From contig NZ_SLYA01000002.1 in the NCBI RefSeq assembly GCF_004340965.1, forward strand, positions 248,001-312,000: DNA of 64,000 nt, read 5' to 3'. The notes under the pieces are model-generated. The model was not told the origin of the DNA. It ran no database searches and worked only from the letters and a program-made list of their open reading frames with translations. The translations under genes and the position numbers were made by a program. Positions 9,850-20,265 of this stretch are shown here, piece after piece (the first letter of the stretch is position 1; each line of letters starts with the position of its first letter). Source of the DNA: Sphingomonas sp. PP-CE-1A-559. GTDB taxonomy: Bacteria > Pseudomonadota > Alphaproteobacteria > Sphingomonadales > Sphingomonadaceae.

Positions 9850-9927
9850 TCGGACAGCGTGACCGGTCGGTTCCGCGCGGCCTTTACATGAGGCGACGGG
9901 CTAGCCGGTCAGGCAGGGAATTGCGCG

Positions 9928-11067
9928 ATGGCCTTTCGTTTCTTCTCTACGGTCGGCCTCGGTCTGCTAGCTCTCGCGATGCCCGTCGCGATCGCGGCGC
10001 AGGAAGCGCCAGCCAAGCGGCTCGTGCTGATCGATGATGACGTCGTGGGCCTGAACGGCGCGCCCGCGTTGCTGCTTCAGGCACCGGGCGTCGAAGTGCT
10101 GGGGATCACCACGACCAGTGGTTCGGTATGGCGCGATACCGCCACCGCCTATGCGCTGCGGACGGTCGAGATCCTCGGCCGCACCGACGTGCCGGTGGTG
10201 CCGGGCGCGACTTATCCGTTGGTGAACAGCGAGGCGGCGACCAAGCGGTGGGAAGGGCTGTACGGTCGGCTCGAGTTCAAGGGGCCGTGGACGGAGCCCG
10301 CGTCCGCCGGCTCGGGCCAGTCCACCCCTGGTACGCCGTCGCCTTCGGTCGTGCCCAGCCTGCCGATCGGCGATCCCGCCACCAAACCGTCCGGCGAGAT
10401 CGCCGCCGCGTTCCTCGTCCGGATGGTCCGCGCGCACCCGCACCAGATCACGCTGTTCGCCACCGGCCCGATGACCAACATCGCGATCGCGCAAAGCCTC
10501 GACCCGAGCTTCGCCGCGAATGTGAAAGAACTCGTCTACATGGGCGGCAGCCTCAATCCGCAGCAGTCGATCGACACGCCGGCAGCTGCAGAGTTTGCGC
10601 GCGAATTCGTCAACACGCCGCGCCGCGAGTTCAACATCCGCTGGGATCCCGAAGCCGCACGGATCATGGCGCACGGCGCGTGGCCGAAGGTGACGATGGT
10701 CCCGATCGACCCGTCGACGGGCACGCAGTGGACGCGCGGCTTCCTCGACAGCCTCAAGCCAGCCCACACGGCGCTCACCGACACATTTCAGACCGGGCTC
10801 GAACCGGGATTTCCGATGTGGGACGAGATCGCTGCGATGGTCTGGCTAGAGCCCGCCATTATAACGCGCGCCGAGGCGCTCTATATCGATTTCGACACGA
10901 GCCAGACCGCGGGATACGGCGATACCCTGTCGTGGCACGACTCATACCGCCCACATCTCGGCGAACGCGCGCAGACCGTCGTGCTTCGTGTCGACCGCGA
11001 TAAGATGGAGGCGGCAATGCGCGCGCTCTACACAAGACCTCTGAAGCGTAGACCGTTATCGCGGTAA
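9928..11067 (+). CDS. Exported nucleoside hydrolase-like protein with altered metal motif
   Basis: 379 residues with a signal peptide of ~24 residues (…AIAAQ). It belongs to the inosine-uridine nucleoside hydrolase fold: VLGITTTSGSV, ILGRTDVPVVPGA, LFATGPMTNIA, YMGGS, FNIRWDPEAA, and MWDEIAAMVWL containing the last Asp ligand. The N-terminal Ca-binding motif, normally DxDPGxDDA, reads DDDVVGLNGAP, so the two adjacent Asp ligands are missing or shifted. Activity is therefore uncertain. It lies 78 bp after paoC on the same strand and may be a separate unit. Confidence 0.85.
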   Translation: MAFRFFSTVGLGLLALAMPVAIAAQEAPAKRLVLIDDDVVGLNGAPALLLQAPGVEVLGITTTSGSVWRDTATAYALRTVEILGRTDVPVVPGATYPLVNSEAATKRWEGLYGRLEFKGPWTEPASAGSGQSTPGTPSPSVVPSLPIGDPATKPSGEIAAAFLVRMVRAHPHQITLFATGPMTNIAIAQSLDPSFAANVKELVYMGGSLNPQQSIDTPAAAEFAREFVNTPRREFNIRWDPEAARIMAHGAWPKVTMVPIDPSTGTQWTRGFLDSLKPAHTALTDTFQTGLEPGFPMWDEIAAMVWLEPAIITRAEALYIDFDTSQTAGYGDTLSWHDSYRPHLGERAQTVVLRVDRDKMEAAMRALYTRPLKRRPLSR

Positions 11068-11164
11068 AGCCGTCCACCCGATAAGGACATTCGCTCCCTA
11101 AGGCGGCTCCCGTACGGACATACGTAACCATCGACGCCCTGAGCCAGAAATCCGCGTGCAGGAC

Positions 11165-11752
11165 TCAGTCTTGGGATGCCCGCCACCGGCGCACGGCCTC
11201 CTCATACGCCTGCTTTTGCCCGCGCAGCGCGTCCTCCGCAGCCTCCATCCTAGAGGAGCGAGCCTGCTCCAAAGCGCGACGATCCTGCGCACGCGCAGCC
11301 TCCCGTTCGGCGAGATCTTTCTTCTTCCGGTTAAAGTCTGCTCGTAACGACGTCAAAGCCTCCTCAGCCGCATCAAGCTCGTCGCGTTTCGGCCTTGGCT
11401 TGGGTTTAGCCTGAGGTTTCGCTCGTGGTTTCGCGGTAGGTTTAGGATCGGCATCCGCATCCGCATCCGCATGCGCATCGGCATCGCGCGGCGCGGCAGG
11501 CGCCCGCTGTTCGGGCAGTGCCGCAATCTGTTCCGCCGTCGTCCCACGCGAGTGCTTCACGACCGTGCTAGGGGAGGCCAGCGGTTCCGCCATCAACGCC
11601 GGATCCGTGACTTGCTCGGCAATGCCCCGCGCGAACAAGTCGCGGTCACTACCCCACGCCGCCAGTGCCGCCTTCTGGCTCGGCGCAGCGACATACGCAT
11701 CGTAGAAACCCGCTACGGTCCGGTACACCTTCAACTTTTGGACACGCGCCAT
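11165..11752 (-). CDS. Hypothetical protein with Lys/Pro-rich and coiled-coil regions (TolA-like composition)
   Basis: 195 residues from ATG 11752. Residues ~1-70 look folded (KVYRTVAGFYDAYVAAPSQK, WGSDRDLFARG). They are followed by an Asp-Ala run (ADADADADP) encoded by a GCATCC hexanucleotide tandem, then a KPRAKPQAKPKPRPK stretch, then a charged coiled coil (~residues 130-195, rich in Glu, Arg and Ala). No membrane span or signal is seen. Similar composition often earns the label TolA-like, but no TolA domain is visible. The function is unknown. It lies downstream of tRNA-Lys on the same strand. Confidence 0.75.
   Translation of the reverse strand: MARVQKLKVYRTVAGFYDAYVAAPSQKAALAAWGSDRDLFARGIAEQVTDPALMAEPLASPSTVVKHSRGTTAEQIAALPEQRAPAAPRDADAHADADADADPKPTAKPRAKPQAKPKPRPKRDELDAAEEALTSLRADFNRKKKDLAEREAARAQDRRALEQARSSRMEAAEDALRGQKQAYEEAVRRWRASQD
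11447..11486. repeat. GCATCC hexanucleotide tandem repeat inside the TolA-like gene
   Basis: About four to five imperfect copies of GCATCC/GCATGC/GCATCG in tandem encode the Asp-Ala run of the hypothetical protein on the minus strand. Six-base units keep the frame, so changes in copy number would only lengthen or shorten the linker. Confidence 0.7.
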
Positions 11753-11851
11753 GCCAACCGATAGCGTGGCGCGGCGCTCTGTGGAAGTTGCCTGACCCAG
11801 GCCACTCGCCGATGCGACCAATCGGTGCCGGTATCTAACGCTATAAGAAAA

Positions 11852-11927
<76 letters not shown>

Positions 11928-12084
11928 ATTCCGGGGCGGTTTTGAGTGGCGCCCTGGTGTGGCGCCCCGCTGCTGGAGGCGCGCTGTTAGCAGACTCATC
12001 GGGGCCCGCAACCCCCTTTTCGTCGATCCGAGTCCGTTTTCGTCGATCGCGCCGCTTTTTCGCGAAATAAGTCGGTTTTTCGCC

Positions 12085-13191
12085 CTACCAGCCGACCGTC
12101 TTGCGGTTCTGGCGGTCGATCGACATCAAAATGCCGAGGCACAGCAGCACCGTCATCTGCGCCGAGCTGCCGAAGCTCACCAGCGGCAACGGGATGCCGA
12201 CGACGGGGGCGAGGCCCATCACCATCATCAGGTTGATCGCGACGTAGAAGAATATCGTCGTCGACAGCCCGGCGGCGGTTAGCCGGCCGAACCGGGTCTG
12301 CGCGCGCTGGCCGACCTCGATCCCCCAGCGGATCACCAGCAGGAAGGCGAGGATCAGCAGGCAGCCGCCGACCAGGCCCCATTCCTCCGCCATCGTCGCG
12401 AAGACGAAGTCGGTATGCCCCTCGGGGAGATAGTCGAGATGGCTCTGCGTGCCCTGGAGGAAGCCCTTGCCCCAGATCCCGCCCGAGCCGATCGCGATTT
12501 TCGACTGGCTGATGTGATAGCCGGTGCCGAGCGGGTCGCTCTCGGGATCGAGGAAGATCAGGATGCGGTTGCGCTGGTAATCGTGCAGCGCGAAGTTGAT
12601 CGCGAGCGGGATCGCCACTGCGGCGGTGATCGCGCCGCCGACGAACAGGCGCAGCGGTATGCCTGCGAGGAACATCACCGTCGCGCCGCCCGCGCAGATC
12701 ATCAGCGCGGTGCCGAGATCGGGCTGCTTCATCACGATCGCTGCGGGGACGCCGATCAGTAGCGCGGCGGGCCAGACCGCGCTGAACCGTCGCGTCTCGC
12801 CGGGCGGGAGCATGTCGTAGAATTTGGCACAGGCGAGCACGATCGCGGGCTTCATGAATTCGGACGGTTGCAGGCGGATGAAACCGAGGTCGAGCCAGCG
12901 CTGCGACCCGCCCGAGACCTTGCCGAGGATCTCTACCGCGACCAGCGACACGACGATCAACGCATAGGCCGGCAGCGAGCCCGCCTTCCACGTCCGCTCG
13001 GGAACGTAGGACAAGGCGATCGCACCGGCGAGCAGGACGAAGAAGCGGATGCCCTGCGACAGCGCCCAGGGTTTGAGCGAGCCGCCCGCCGCGGAATACA
13101 GCACGACCTGGCCGAAACAGCCGATCGCGACCACCAGCAGCAGGACGCGCCACGGCAGCTTGGCGAGCGGTTCGGGGACGATACGGTTCAT
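12085..13191 (-). CDS. rodA: Rod shape-determining protein RodA (SEDS glycosyltransferase)
   Basis: 368 residues from ATG 13191; an upstream in-frame start at 13236 would overlap mrdA. It polymerises peptidoglycan glycan strands during cell elongation and works with PBP2. About ten membrane spans are visible. SEDS motifs include the LQPSEFMKPAIVL segment, KQPDLGTALM and the C-terminal GLAPVVGIPLPLVSFGSS. It is the last gene of the mreB-mreC-mreD-mrdA-rodA block, starting 20 bp after the mrdA stop. Confidence 0.96.
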   Translation of the reverse strand: MNRIVPEPLAKLPWRVLLLVVAIGCFGQVVLYSAAGGSLKPWALSQGIRFFVLLAGAIALSYVPERTWKAGSLPAYALIVVSLVAVEILGKVSGGSQRWLDLGFIRLQPSEFMKPAIVLACAKFYDMLPPGETRRFSAVWPAALLIGVPAAIVMKQPDLGTALMICAGGATVMFLAGIPLRLFVGGAITAAVAIPLAINFALHDYQRNRILIFLDPESDPLGTGYHISQSKIAIGSGGIWGKGFLQGTQSHLDYLPEGHTDFVFATMAEEWGLVGGCLLILAFLLVIRWGIEVGQRAQTRFGRLTAAGLSTTIFFYVAINLMMVMGLAPVVGIPLPLVSFGSSAQMTVLLCLGILMSIDRQNRKTVGW

Positions 13192-13210
13192 CGCTGACGC
13201 TCGGTACGGT

Positions 13211-15283
13211 TCACGGCTGGCGGTCCCTTGAATCATCTTCGGCGACCGTAGCGCCCGGCGCGGTCAGCGCTTCCTGCGTGGCGTTGGCCATGTCGGTCGC
13301 GTTCTCGACCGCGGGGGCGTCGCTGGGCACGATCGCGTCGGTCTTGGTGGCGATAGCGGCGGGCGGCGCGGACTGCGCCTTGCGGTAGGTCTCCGCGGTC
13401 GCCGCCATGCGCGTGCGGATATCACCGCCCCAGGTCGGTTCGACCTCGGCGAGCGATTTCAGCGCACGCTCGCGGTCGAGCATATAGGTCATGATGTCGC
13501 GGCCGATCATCGGCGTGTCGAGATTGCGCACGGTGTGGCCGTTATGCTCGAGCACGACCGCCAGCGCATAGCGCGGGTTATCGGCGGGCGCGAAGCCGAT
13601 GAACAGCGCGTGGTCGCGCATCTTGAACGGCAGCTGCCCGTTCTTGAGCACGCCCGAGCGCCGTTCCGCCATCGTGATGCGGCGGACCTGCGCGGTGCCG
13701 GTCTTGCCCGCGATCGCGACGCCGGGGATCAGCAGCTTGGCCGCGCCGCCGGTGCCGCCCTGGTTGATCACCCCGAACATCGCATCGCGGACGCGCGCGA
13801 GATGCTCGGAGTCGATCGCGAGGGCAGGGGAGTCGCGGTGGACGTGGCTGGCCAGGATGCTCGGCTGCAACGCGCGGCCGGACGCTAGGCGCGCGGCCAT
13901 CACCGCGAGCTGCAACGGGTTCGCCAGCACATAGCCCTGGCCGATCGACGCGTTGAGCGAGTCCGCGACGGTCCAGTCGTGCTTGTACTTCTTCAGCTTC
14001 CACGCCGGATCGGGGACGGTGCCGTAACGCTGCGTCGAGAAGGGCAGGTCGAACTTCTGCCCCATCCCCAGCGTCCGCGCGATCGGCGCGATCGCGTTGT
14101 AGCCGACCCGCCGCGCCATCTCGTAGAAATAGATGTCGCAGCTCTGCATGATCGCGTTCTTGAGATCGAGCGGACCGTGGCCACTTTTCTTGTGGCAGTG
14201 GAACACGCTGGTCCCGAGCCGCATCGCGCCCGAGCAATTGACACGCGTCGACGGATCGACACCCGCGTTCATCAGGGCGAGCCCGTTCATCGGCTTCACG
14301 GTCGAGCCCGGTGGATACAGCCCCTGCGTGACCTTGTTCATCAGCGGCACGTGATCGTCGTCGCTCAGCATCTGCCATTCGAGATGGCTGATCCCGTCCG
14401 AAAAGCTGTTCGGATCATAGGCCGGCATCGACACCATCGCGAGCATCTCGCCGGTGCGGGTGTCGAGCACGACGACCGATCCGGAGTTGGTGCCAAGCCG
14501 CCGCGCCGCATATTCCTGAAGCCCCACGTCGATCGTCAGCCGTGCTGTCTTACCGGGGACGTCGGGCTTGGTCGCGAGTTCGGCGACCAGTTTTCCGCGT
14601 GCGGTGACCTCGACCCGCTTGGCGCCGGCGACGCCGCGCAGTTCGGCTTCCAGCATCTTCTCTAGCCCGTCCTTGCCAAGCTTGAAGCCGGGCGTCACGA
14701 GCAGCGGGTCGTGCGTCTTCTTGTACTGCTCGGCGTTGGGTACGCCGACATAGCCGGTCAGATGCGCGACCGCCGCGCCGGCCGGATAGCTGCGTGCAAA
14801 GCCGCGCGTGGGCGCGACGCCCGGCAGTTCGGGCAACCGCACGCTGACCGCGGCGAACCGCTCCCAGTCGAGATTCTCCGCGACCTGGACCGGCTGGAAC
14901 CCGGCGGCGTGTTCGAGGTCGATCGCGATCCGCTCGACTTCCTCGGGCGGCAATTGGAGGATGCGGCCGAGCAGCGGCAGCACGCGCTCCTTGTCGCGCA
15001 GGCGGTCGGGGATGATGTCGACGCGGAAATCGGTGCGGTTGTTGGCGATCGGTACGCCGTGGCGATCGACGATCCAGCCGCGTCGCGGCGGCAACAGCGT
15101 CATGTTGACGCGGTTGCTCTCGGACATTTGCGTGTAGCGTTCGTTCTGCGCGATCGACAGCCATGCCATGCGGCCGGCGAGCAGCAGCCCGACGCCGCCT
15201 TGCGCCGCGCCCAGCATCCACGCGCGGCGCGAGAAGCTGTACGCCTGCGACATCTCGGTGACGATCCGCGGGGTATTCCTCAC
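13211..15283 (-). CDS. mrdA: Penicillin-binding protein 2 (elongation transpeptidase)
   Basis: 690 residues if translation begins at GTG 15283, which overlaps the mreD stop (GTGA); ATG 15253 is an alternative 10 codons later. The region upstream to 15631 is an out-of-frame shadow of mreD. It has one N-terminal membrane anchor, a dimerisation domain, then the transpeptidase: PPGSTVKP (Ser-x-x-Lys), DSLNASIGQG (Ser-x-Asn) and AGKTGTAQV (Lys-Thr-Gly). It crosslinks lateral-wall peptidoglycan with RodA. The C-terminal ~90 residues after the catalytic domain are Ala-rich and poorly structured. Confidence 0.94.
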   Translation of the reverse strand: MRNTPRIVTEMSQAYSFSRRAWMLGAAQGGVGLLLAGRMAWLSIAQNERYTQMSESNRVNMTLLPPRRGWIVDRHGVPIANNRTDFRVDIIPDRLRDKERVLPLLGRILQLPPEEVERIAIDLEHAAGFQPVQVAENLDWERFAAVSVRLPELPGVAPTRGFARSYPAGAAVAHLTGYVGVPNAEQYKKTHDPLLVTPGFKLGKDGLEKMLEAELRGVAGAKRVEVTARGKLVAELATKPDVPGKTARLTIDVGLQEYAARRLGTNSGSVVVLDTRTGEMLAMVSMPAYDPNSFSDGISHLEWQMLSDDDHVPLMNKVTQGLYPPGSTVKPMNGLALMNAGVDPSTRVNCSGAMRLGTSVFHCHKKSGHGPLDLKNAIMQSCDIYFYEMARRVGYNAIAPIARTLGMGQKFDLPFSTQRYGTVPDPAWKLKKYKHDWTVADSLNASIGQGYVLANPLQLAVMAARLASGRALQPSILASHVHRDSPALAIDSEHLARVRDAMFGVINQGGTGGAAKLLIPGVAIAGKTGTAQVRRITMAERRSGVLKNGQLPFKMRDHALFIGFAPADNPRYALAVVLEHNGHTVRNLDTPMIGRDIMTYMLDRERALKSLAEVEPTWGGDIRTRMAATAETYRKAQSAPPAAIATKTDAIVPSDAPAVENATDMANATQEALTAPGATVAEDDSRDRQP

Positions 15284-15810
15284 TCGGCACCGCGCTTGTT
15301 CTGGATCGCAGCGACGATGCGCGCGGCCAGCGGGAACATCAGGATCGTGACCGCGATCTGCGCGATCAGGATCGTGTCGACATGCGCGCCGACCGGTACC
15401 GCGATGAAGCGCCCGACCAGGATGCACGCGGCGATCAGCCCGCCCGCGATCAGCCAGTCCTGCCAATAGTCGCGAAACGCGAGGCGCTGTTCGATCATAT
15501 CGATCGCGACGAACGCGAGCGACCACATCAGCACCGCGCTGCCAAGTGGCTGACCGCTGACGAGGTCGTCGAAGAAGCCGAGCGGCGCGGCGGCCCAGGG
15601 CTTGAACGCGAACCGTGCGAGCAACCGCCACGCGAGCAGCATGACGAACCCGAACGGCGGGAGCAGTGGGATCGTCGCGACCACCGGGATGATCGTGATC
15701 AGCGACCCGGCCATGACGGTCGCCCAGGGGATCGCGCGCGACCGGCCCGCCGGGATCTTCGTCTCGAACGGCTTGTAGTCGACGCTGTCGACGACGCGAG
15801 CGCGACTCAT
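15280..15810 (-). CDS. mreD: Rod shape-determining protein MreD
   Basis: 176 residues with about five membrane spans. MreD is an inner-membrane component of the elongation complex linking MreB and MreC with the peptidoglycan enzymes. The N-terminal ~25 residues are hydrophilic, then come LITIIPVVATIPLLPPFG and PLGFFDDLVSGQPLG, the conserved MreD loop. The start ATG overlaps the mreC stop (ATGA), and the stop overlaps the GTG of mrdA, so translation is probably coupled across all three genes. Confidence 0.92.
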   Translation of the reverse strand: MSRARVVDSVDYKPFETKIPAGRSRAIPWATVMAGSLITIIPVVATIPLLPPFGFVMLLAWRLLARFAFKPWAAAPLGFFDDLVSGQPLGSAVLMWSLAFVAIDMIEQRLAFRDYWQDWLIAGGLIAACILVGRFIAVPVGAHVDTILIAQIAVTILMFPLAARIVAAIQNKRGAE

Positions 15811-16679
15811 TGTTGCGTTACCGGGCGGGGCGGGGGCACGGGCATGAACATCCGCTCGACAAGTGCGAAGTCGAGCGTGTCGGGATCGGCGAACGCGCGC
15901 GCCATCACCGAGTCCGACCCAGCCTTGGTCACGCGCGCAACCGGAACCCCCGGGGCGTAGATGCCGCCCGTGCCGGTCGTTACGAACAGGTCCCCGGCGT
16001 TGAAGCGAACATTGGTCGCGTTGACCGAGCGGATGTCGATCATCCCGTCGCCGCGCCCCGCTGCGATCGCCGGCATGCCGTCGCGCGTGCGGCGGACGGG
16101 CACGATGCTGTCCCCGTCGCTGAGCAACAGGATGCGCGCTGCGTTGGGGCCGGTCTCGACCACGCGACCGATCAGGCCGTCGGGGCCGCGCACCGGCATG
16201 CCGGGCAGCACACCGTTCCAGCGACCCGCATTGAGCAACGCATAGCGCCGCCCGCTCGACGCGCTCGAACTCACCAGCCGCGCGGTCACGACAGGCACAG
16301 TCGAGCGTTCGCGGATCGCGAGCAGGCTGCGCAACCGGCGATTGTCATACGCGATCGTCCGCGCGCGCATCAGCAGCGCCCGCGTCCGCTCGCGATCGGC
16401 CCGCAACGCGACGTTCTCCTGCTTCACGAAGAAGTAGTTGCCGATCGCATCGGGAATCCCCGAGATCGAAGACCCGACCGTGGCGAGCCCGGTCGACACC
16501 GGCGTCGTCACGCCCGCGACGCCCATCCGCAGCGCGGAAACCGCGGGCGGATTGAACGTCGACGCGACAAGCAGCACCAGGCCCACCACCGCACCAGCGA
16601 CGGCGAGCACATAGCCCATGAACACACCATATTGCCGACGCCGGGAAAACCCCGTGCGCCGGTCGCGGGCTGGCGCCAT
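15807..16679 (-). CDS. mreC: Rod shape-determining protein MreC
   Basis: 290 residues from ATG 16679; the longer frame to 16733 adds a basic stretch and is less likely. It has one N-terminal membrane span after RRRQYGVFMG, then a short coiled coil and the periplasmic beta-barrel domain (VVTARLVSSSASSGRRYALLN, GMPVRGPDGLIGRVVE). MreC scaffolds PBP2 and RodA at the elongation complex. It lies 106 bp after mreB on the same strand. Confidence 0.94.
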   Translation of the reverse strand: MAPARDRRTGFSRRRQYGVFMGYVLAVAGAVVGLVLLVASTFNPPAVSALRMGVAGVTTPVSTGLATVGSSISGIPDAIGNYFFVKQENVALRADRERTRALLMRARTIAYDNRRLRSLLAIRERSTVPVVTARLVSSSASSGRRYALLNAGRWNGVLPGMPVRGPDGLIGRVVETGPNAARILLLSDGDSIVPVRRTRDGMPAIAAGRGDGMIDIRSVNATNVRFNAGDLFVTTGTGGIYAPGVPVARVTKAGSDSVMARAFADPDTLDFALVERMFMPVPPPRPVTQQ

Positions 16680-16785
16680 GCGCCTGTCCCCCTGTCTCGG
16701 GCGCCGCCGAAGCATGGAGGCCAGAACCTCCACGACTCGGACGGCGCGATTTCGTGTCCGTATGTCTTAAAGCAAAAACAAACCC

Positions 16786-17829
<1,044 letters not shown>

Positions 17830-17980
17830 TCAATCAGGGTCCCGTAATCCTGGCCGCCGGACGGGCGGCACATCGCACACATCATCTCGCGTGACCCGCC
17901 GGTGATGTCGAGCACCGGGTGCCTGTTTAAATGGCGTTTGCGGGTCGCGGGATGCCGTCGCTTGGTCTAGACGCAAACCC

Positions 17981-19786
17981 ATGTCAATACGGCGTCTCCC
18001 CGAGCATCTGGTCAATCGCATCGCCGCCGGTGAAGTGGTGGAAAGACCCGCCAGCGCGTTGAAGGAGTTAGTCGAAAACGCCATCGACGCAGGGGCAGGA
18101 CGCATCGCGATTCTCCTCGTGGAAGGCGGCACGTCGCGGATCGAAGTCGCCGACGACGGCTGCGGGATGACCCCCGCGGACATGGCCTTGGCGCTCAAAC
18201 GCCACGCGACCTCCAAGCTGCCCGACGAGTTCATCGAATCGGTCGTGACGCTGGGTTTTCGCGGCGAGGCGTTGCCCTCGATCGCGAGCGTCGCACGGCT
18301 GACGATCGAAAGCCGGATCCGCGGCGCCGAAGGCTGGGCGCGGACCGTCGACAACGGGAAGGTCGAGCGCGAAGGCCCCGCAGCGCTGCCGCCCGGCACC
18401 CGCGTCGTAGTCGAGGACCTGTTCGCCCGCGTCCCTGCCCGCCGCAAGTTCCTCCGCTCCCCGCGCGCCGAATACGCCGCCTGCCTCGACGTCGTCCGCC
18501 GGCTCGCGATGGCTAGGCCCGATATCGGCTTCACGCTGGAACATGACGGCCGCCGCGCGCTGTCGGCGATGCAGGTCGAGGACCGGCCGGGCAGGGTGGC
18601 GACGCTCACCGACCGCGCGCTCGCCGACAATTCGGTCGCGATCGACCTGGAGCGCGAAGGCCTTGTGCTGGGCGGCGTCGCCAGCCTGCCGACCTATAAT
18701 CGCGGCATCGCCGACCACCAGTATCTCTTCGTCAACGGCCGCCCGGTAAAGGATCGCCTGCTGATGGGCGCGATCCGCGGCGCCTATGCCGAGATGCTCC
18801 CGCGCGACCGCCACGCCGTCGTCGCGCTGTTCCTCGACATCCCGACCGACCAGGTCGACGTCAACGTCCACCCCGCCAAGACCGAAGTCCGCTTCCGCGA
18901 CCCCGCAATGGTGCGCGGCCTCATAGTCTCGGGCTTGCGCCGCGCCCTCGACGCCGCCGGCCACAGAAGCCAACGCGCCAGCGAGTCCGCCCTTTCCATG
19001 TGGCAACCAGAACAAATCTCCTCTCCCCTCGGGGGAGAGGAAGGGGCTCGTCCGCAAAGCGGATGGGAAGGTGAGGGCGCGCCCCAGAGGCTCCCGCTGG
19101 AAAACCGAAGCTACAGCACCCTAAACGAGTCCCGCCCAACCTTCTTCGCGTCGCCCCCACAAGCGCGCGCCGAACCCGCCTGGACACCACCACCACAGAC
19201 GACGGCCTTCCCGATGGGCGTAGCGCGCGGCCAAGTCGCAAAAACCTACATAGTAGCCGAAGCCGAAGACGGCCTCGTCCTGGTCGACCAGCACGCCGCC
19301 CACGAACGCCTCGTCCTCGAACGCATGCGCGCGGCCCTGATCGGCGGCACCATAGCGAGCCAAGCCCTGCTGATCCCCGAAGTCGTAGAACTCGACGAAT
19401 CCGCCTGCGACCGTCTCGAATCCCGCGCCGGAGAACTCTCCGAATTCGGCCTCGACCTCGAACGCTTCGGCCCCCACGCCATGCTAGTGCGAGCCACCCC
19501 CGCGCTGCTCGGCCAAAGCGACCCCAAAGGCCTCGTCACCGACCTAGCCGACGAACTCGCCGCCTTCGACGAAGCCCTCTCCCTAAAAGAGCGTCTAGAC
19601 GCAGTAGCCGGTACGATGGCCTGCCACGGCTCCGTCCGCGCAGGCCGCATCCTGTCGGTCCCCGAAATGAACGCGCTCCTCCGCGAAATGGAAGTCACCC
19701 CGCACTCCGGCCAATGCAACCACGGCCGCCCCACCTGGGTGAAACTCGCACACGGTGACATTGAGAAGCTGTTCGGGCGGAAGTGA
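17981..19786 (+). CDS. mutL: DNA mismatch repair protein MutL
   Basis: 601 residues. The GHKL ATPase domain has ELVENAIDAGA, VADDGCGM and TLGFRGEALPSI. The C-terminal domain carries DQHAAHERLVLE, the DQHA-x2-E-x4-E endonuclease motif, plus ACHGSVRAG and GQCNHGRPT, so this MutL is probably a nicking enzyme, as in bacteria without MutH. The linker at residues ~346-366 (SSPLGGEEGARPQSGWEGEG) is encoded by a sequence resembling the intergenic palindromic repeats of this genome, inserted in frame. Confidence 0.95.
   Translation: MSIRRLPEHLVNRIAAGEVVERPASALKELVENAIDAGAGRIAILLVEGGTSRIEVADDGCGMTPADMALALKRHATSKLPDEFIESVVTLGFRGEALPSIASVARLTIESRIRGAEGWARTVDNGKVEREGPAALPPGTRVVVEDLFARVPARRKFLRSPRAEYAACLDVVRRLAMARPDIGFTLEHDGRRALSAMQVEDRPGRVATLTDRALADNSVAIDLEREGLVLGGVASLPTYNRGIADHQYLFVNGRPVKDRLLMGAIRGAYAEMLPRDRHAVVALFLDIPTDQVDVNVHPAKTEVRFRDPAMVRGLIVSGLRRALDAAGHRSQRASESALSMWQPEQISSPLGGEEGARPQSGWEGEGAPQRLPLENRSYSTLNESRPTFFASPPQARAEPAWTPPPQTTAFPMGVARGQVAKTYIVAEAEDGLVLVDQHAAHERLVLERMRAALIGGTIASQALLIPEVVELDESACDRLESRAGELSEFGLDLERFGPHAMLVRATPALLGQSDPKGLVTDLADELAAFDEALSLKERLDAVAGTMACHGSVRAGRILSVPEMNALLREMEVTPHSGQCNHGRPTWVKLAHGDIEKLFGRK
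19021..19075 (+). repeat. Palindromic-repeat-like sequence in frame inside mutL
   Basis: The segment starts with a CTCCCC/GGGGAG hairpin and continues with TCCGCAAAGCGGA, then a GGGAAGGTGAGGG tail. This layout resembles one arm of the intergenic family D repeats (hairpin of C-run and G-run, then a second small palindrome, then G-rich tail). It translates into the low-complexity linker of MutL without breaking the frame. The assignment to the repeat family is by eye. Confidence 0.5.
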
Positions 19787-19914
19787 GGACCTTTCGAAGA
19801 GCCGTAAGATTATTAATCATCCCTAGAGCCAAAGCATATCGAGGGGCGTTGCGTGCCCGTCGGCGATTCAGTACGTTACCTTTAATTTCGTAAACGTCTG
19901 GCATGGAGAGTGCG

Positions 19915-20175
19915 ATGCGGAACGCGGGGCTTATTTTGATCGGTCTGCTAGTCACCGGTGCGGCGGATGCACAATCACAGGTAGATACTGGTCGAATATC
20001 GCAAATCGACATGGGGCGCATCTACGAAGGTAGAAACTCCGAATTCATTAGAACGTCGGTTGAGCCGACCACGTGTCTCATTCGAAAATCCACGAAGAAG
20101 CGTGAGTGTCGAACACGCGATCAGTGGAAACGTCTGGCGCAGCGGATGCCGGTCAGCAAAACTTCAAATCGCTAG
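19915..20175 (+). CDS. Small secreted hypothetical protein with paired-cysteine motif
   Basis: 86 residues from ATG 19915, with GGAGAG 4 bp upstream; ATG 19903 is a less likely start. Residues 1-20 form a signal peptide (MRNAGLILIGLLVTGAADAQ). The mature part has two Cys in the pattern CLIRKSTKKRECRTRDQW, similar to short exported sphingomonad proteins that end in a Cys-x-Thr/Ser-Arg-x-x-Trp signature. A disulphide in the periplasm is likely. The function is unknown. Lower GC than its neighbours. Confidence 0.65.
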   Translation: MRNAGLILIGLLVTGAADAQSQVDTGRISQIDMGRIYEGRNSEFIRTSVEPTTCLIRKSTKKRECRTRDQWKRLAQRMPVSKTSNR

Positions 20176-20265
20176 TATTCACGACTGTTTTCGCCGGTTG
20201 CGCAGAACCGCTTCTGGTGCGCGCATAGGCTGGTGCCTTGAGCCTGTTCAGGGCATGAGCTTCCT

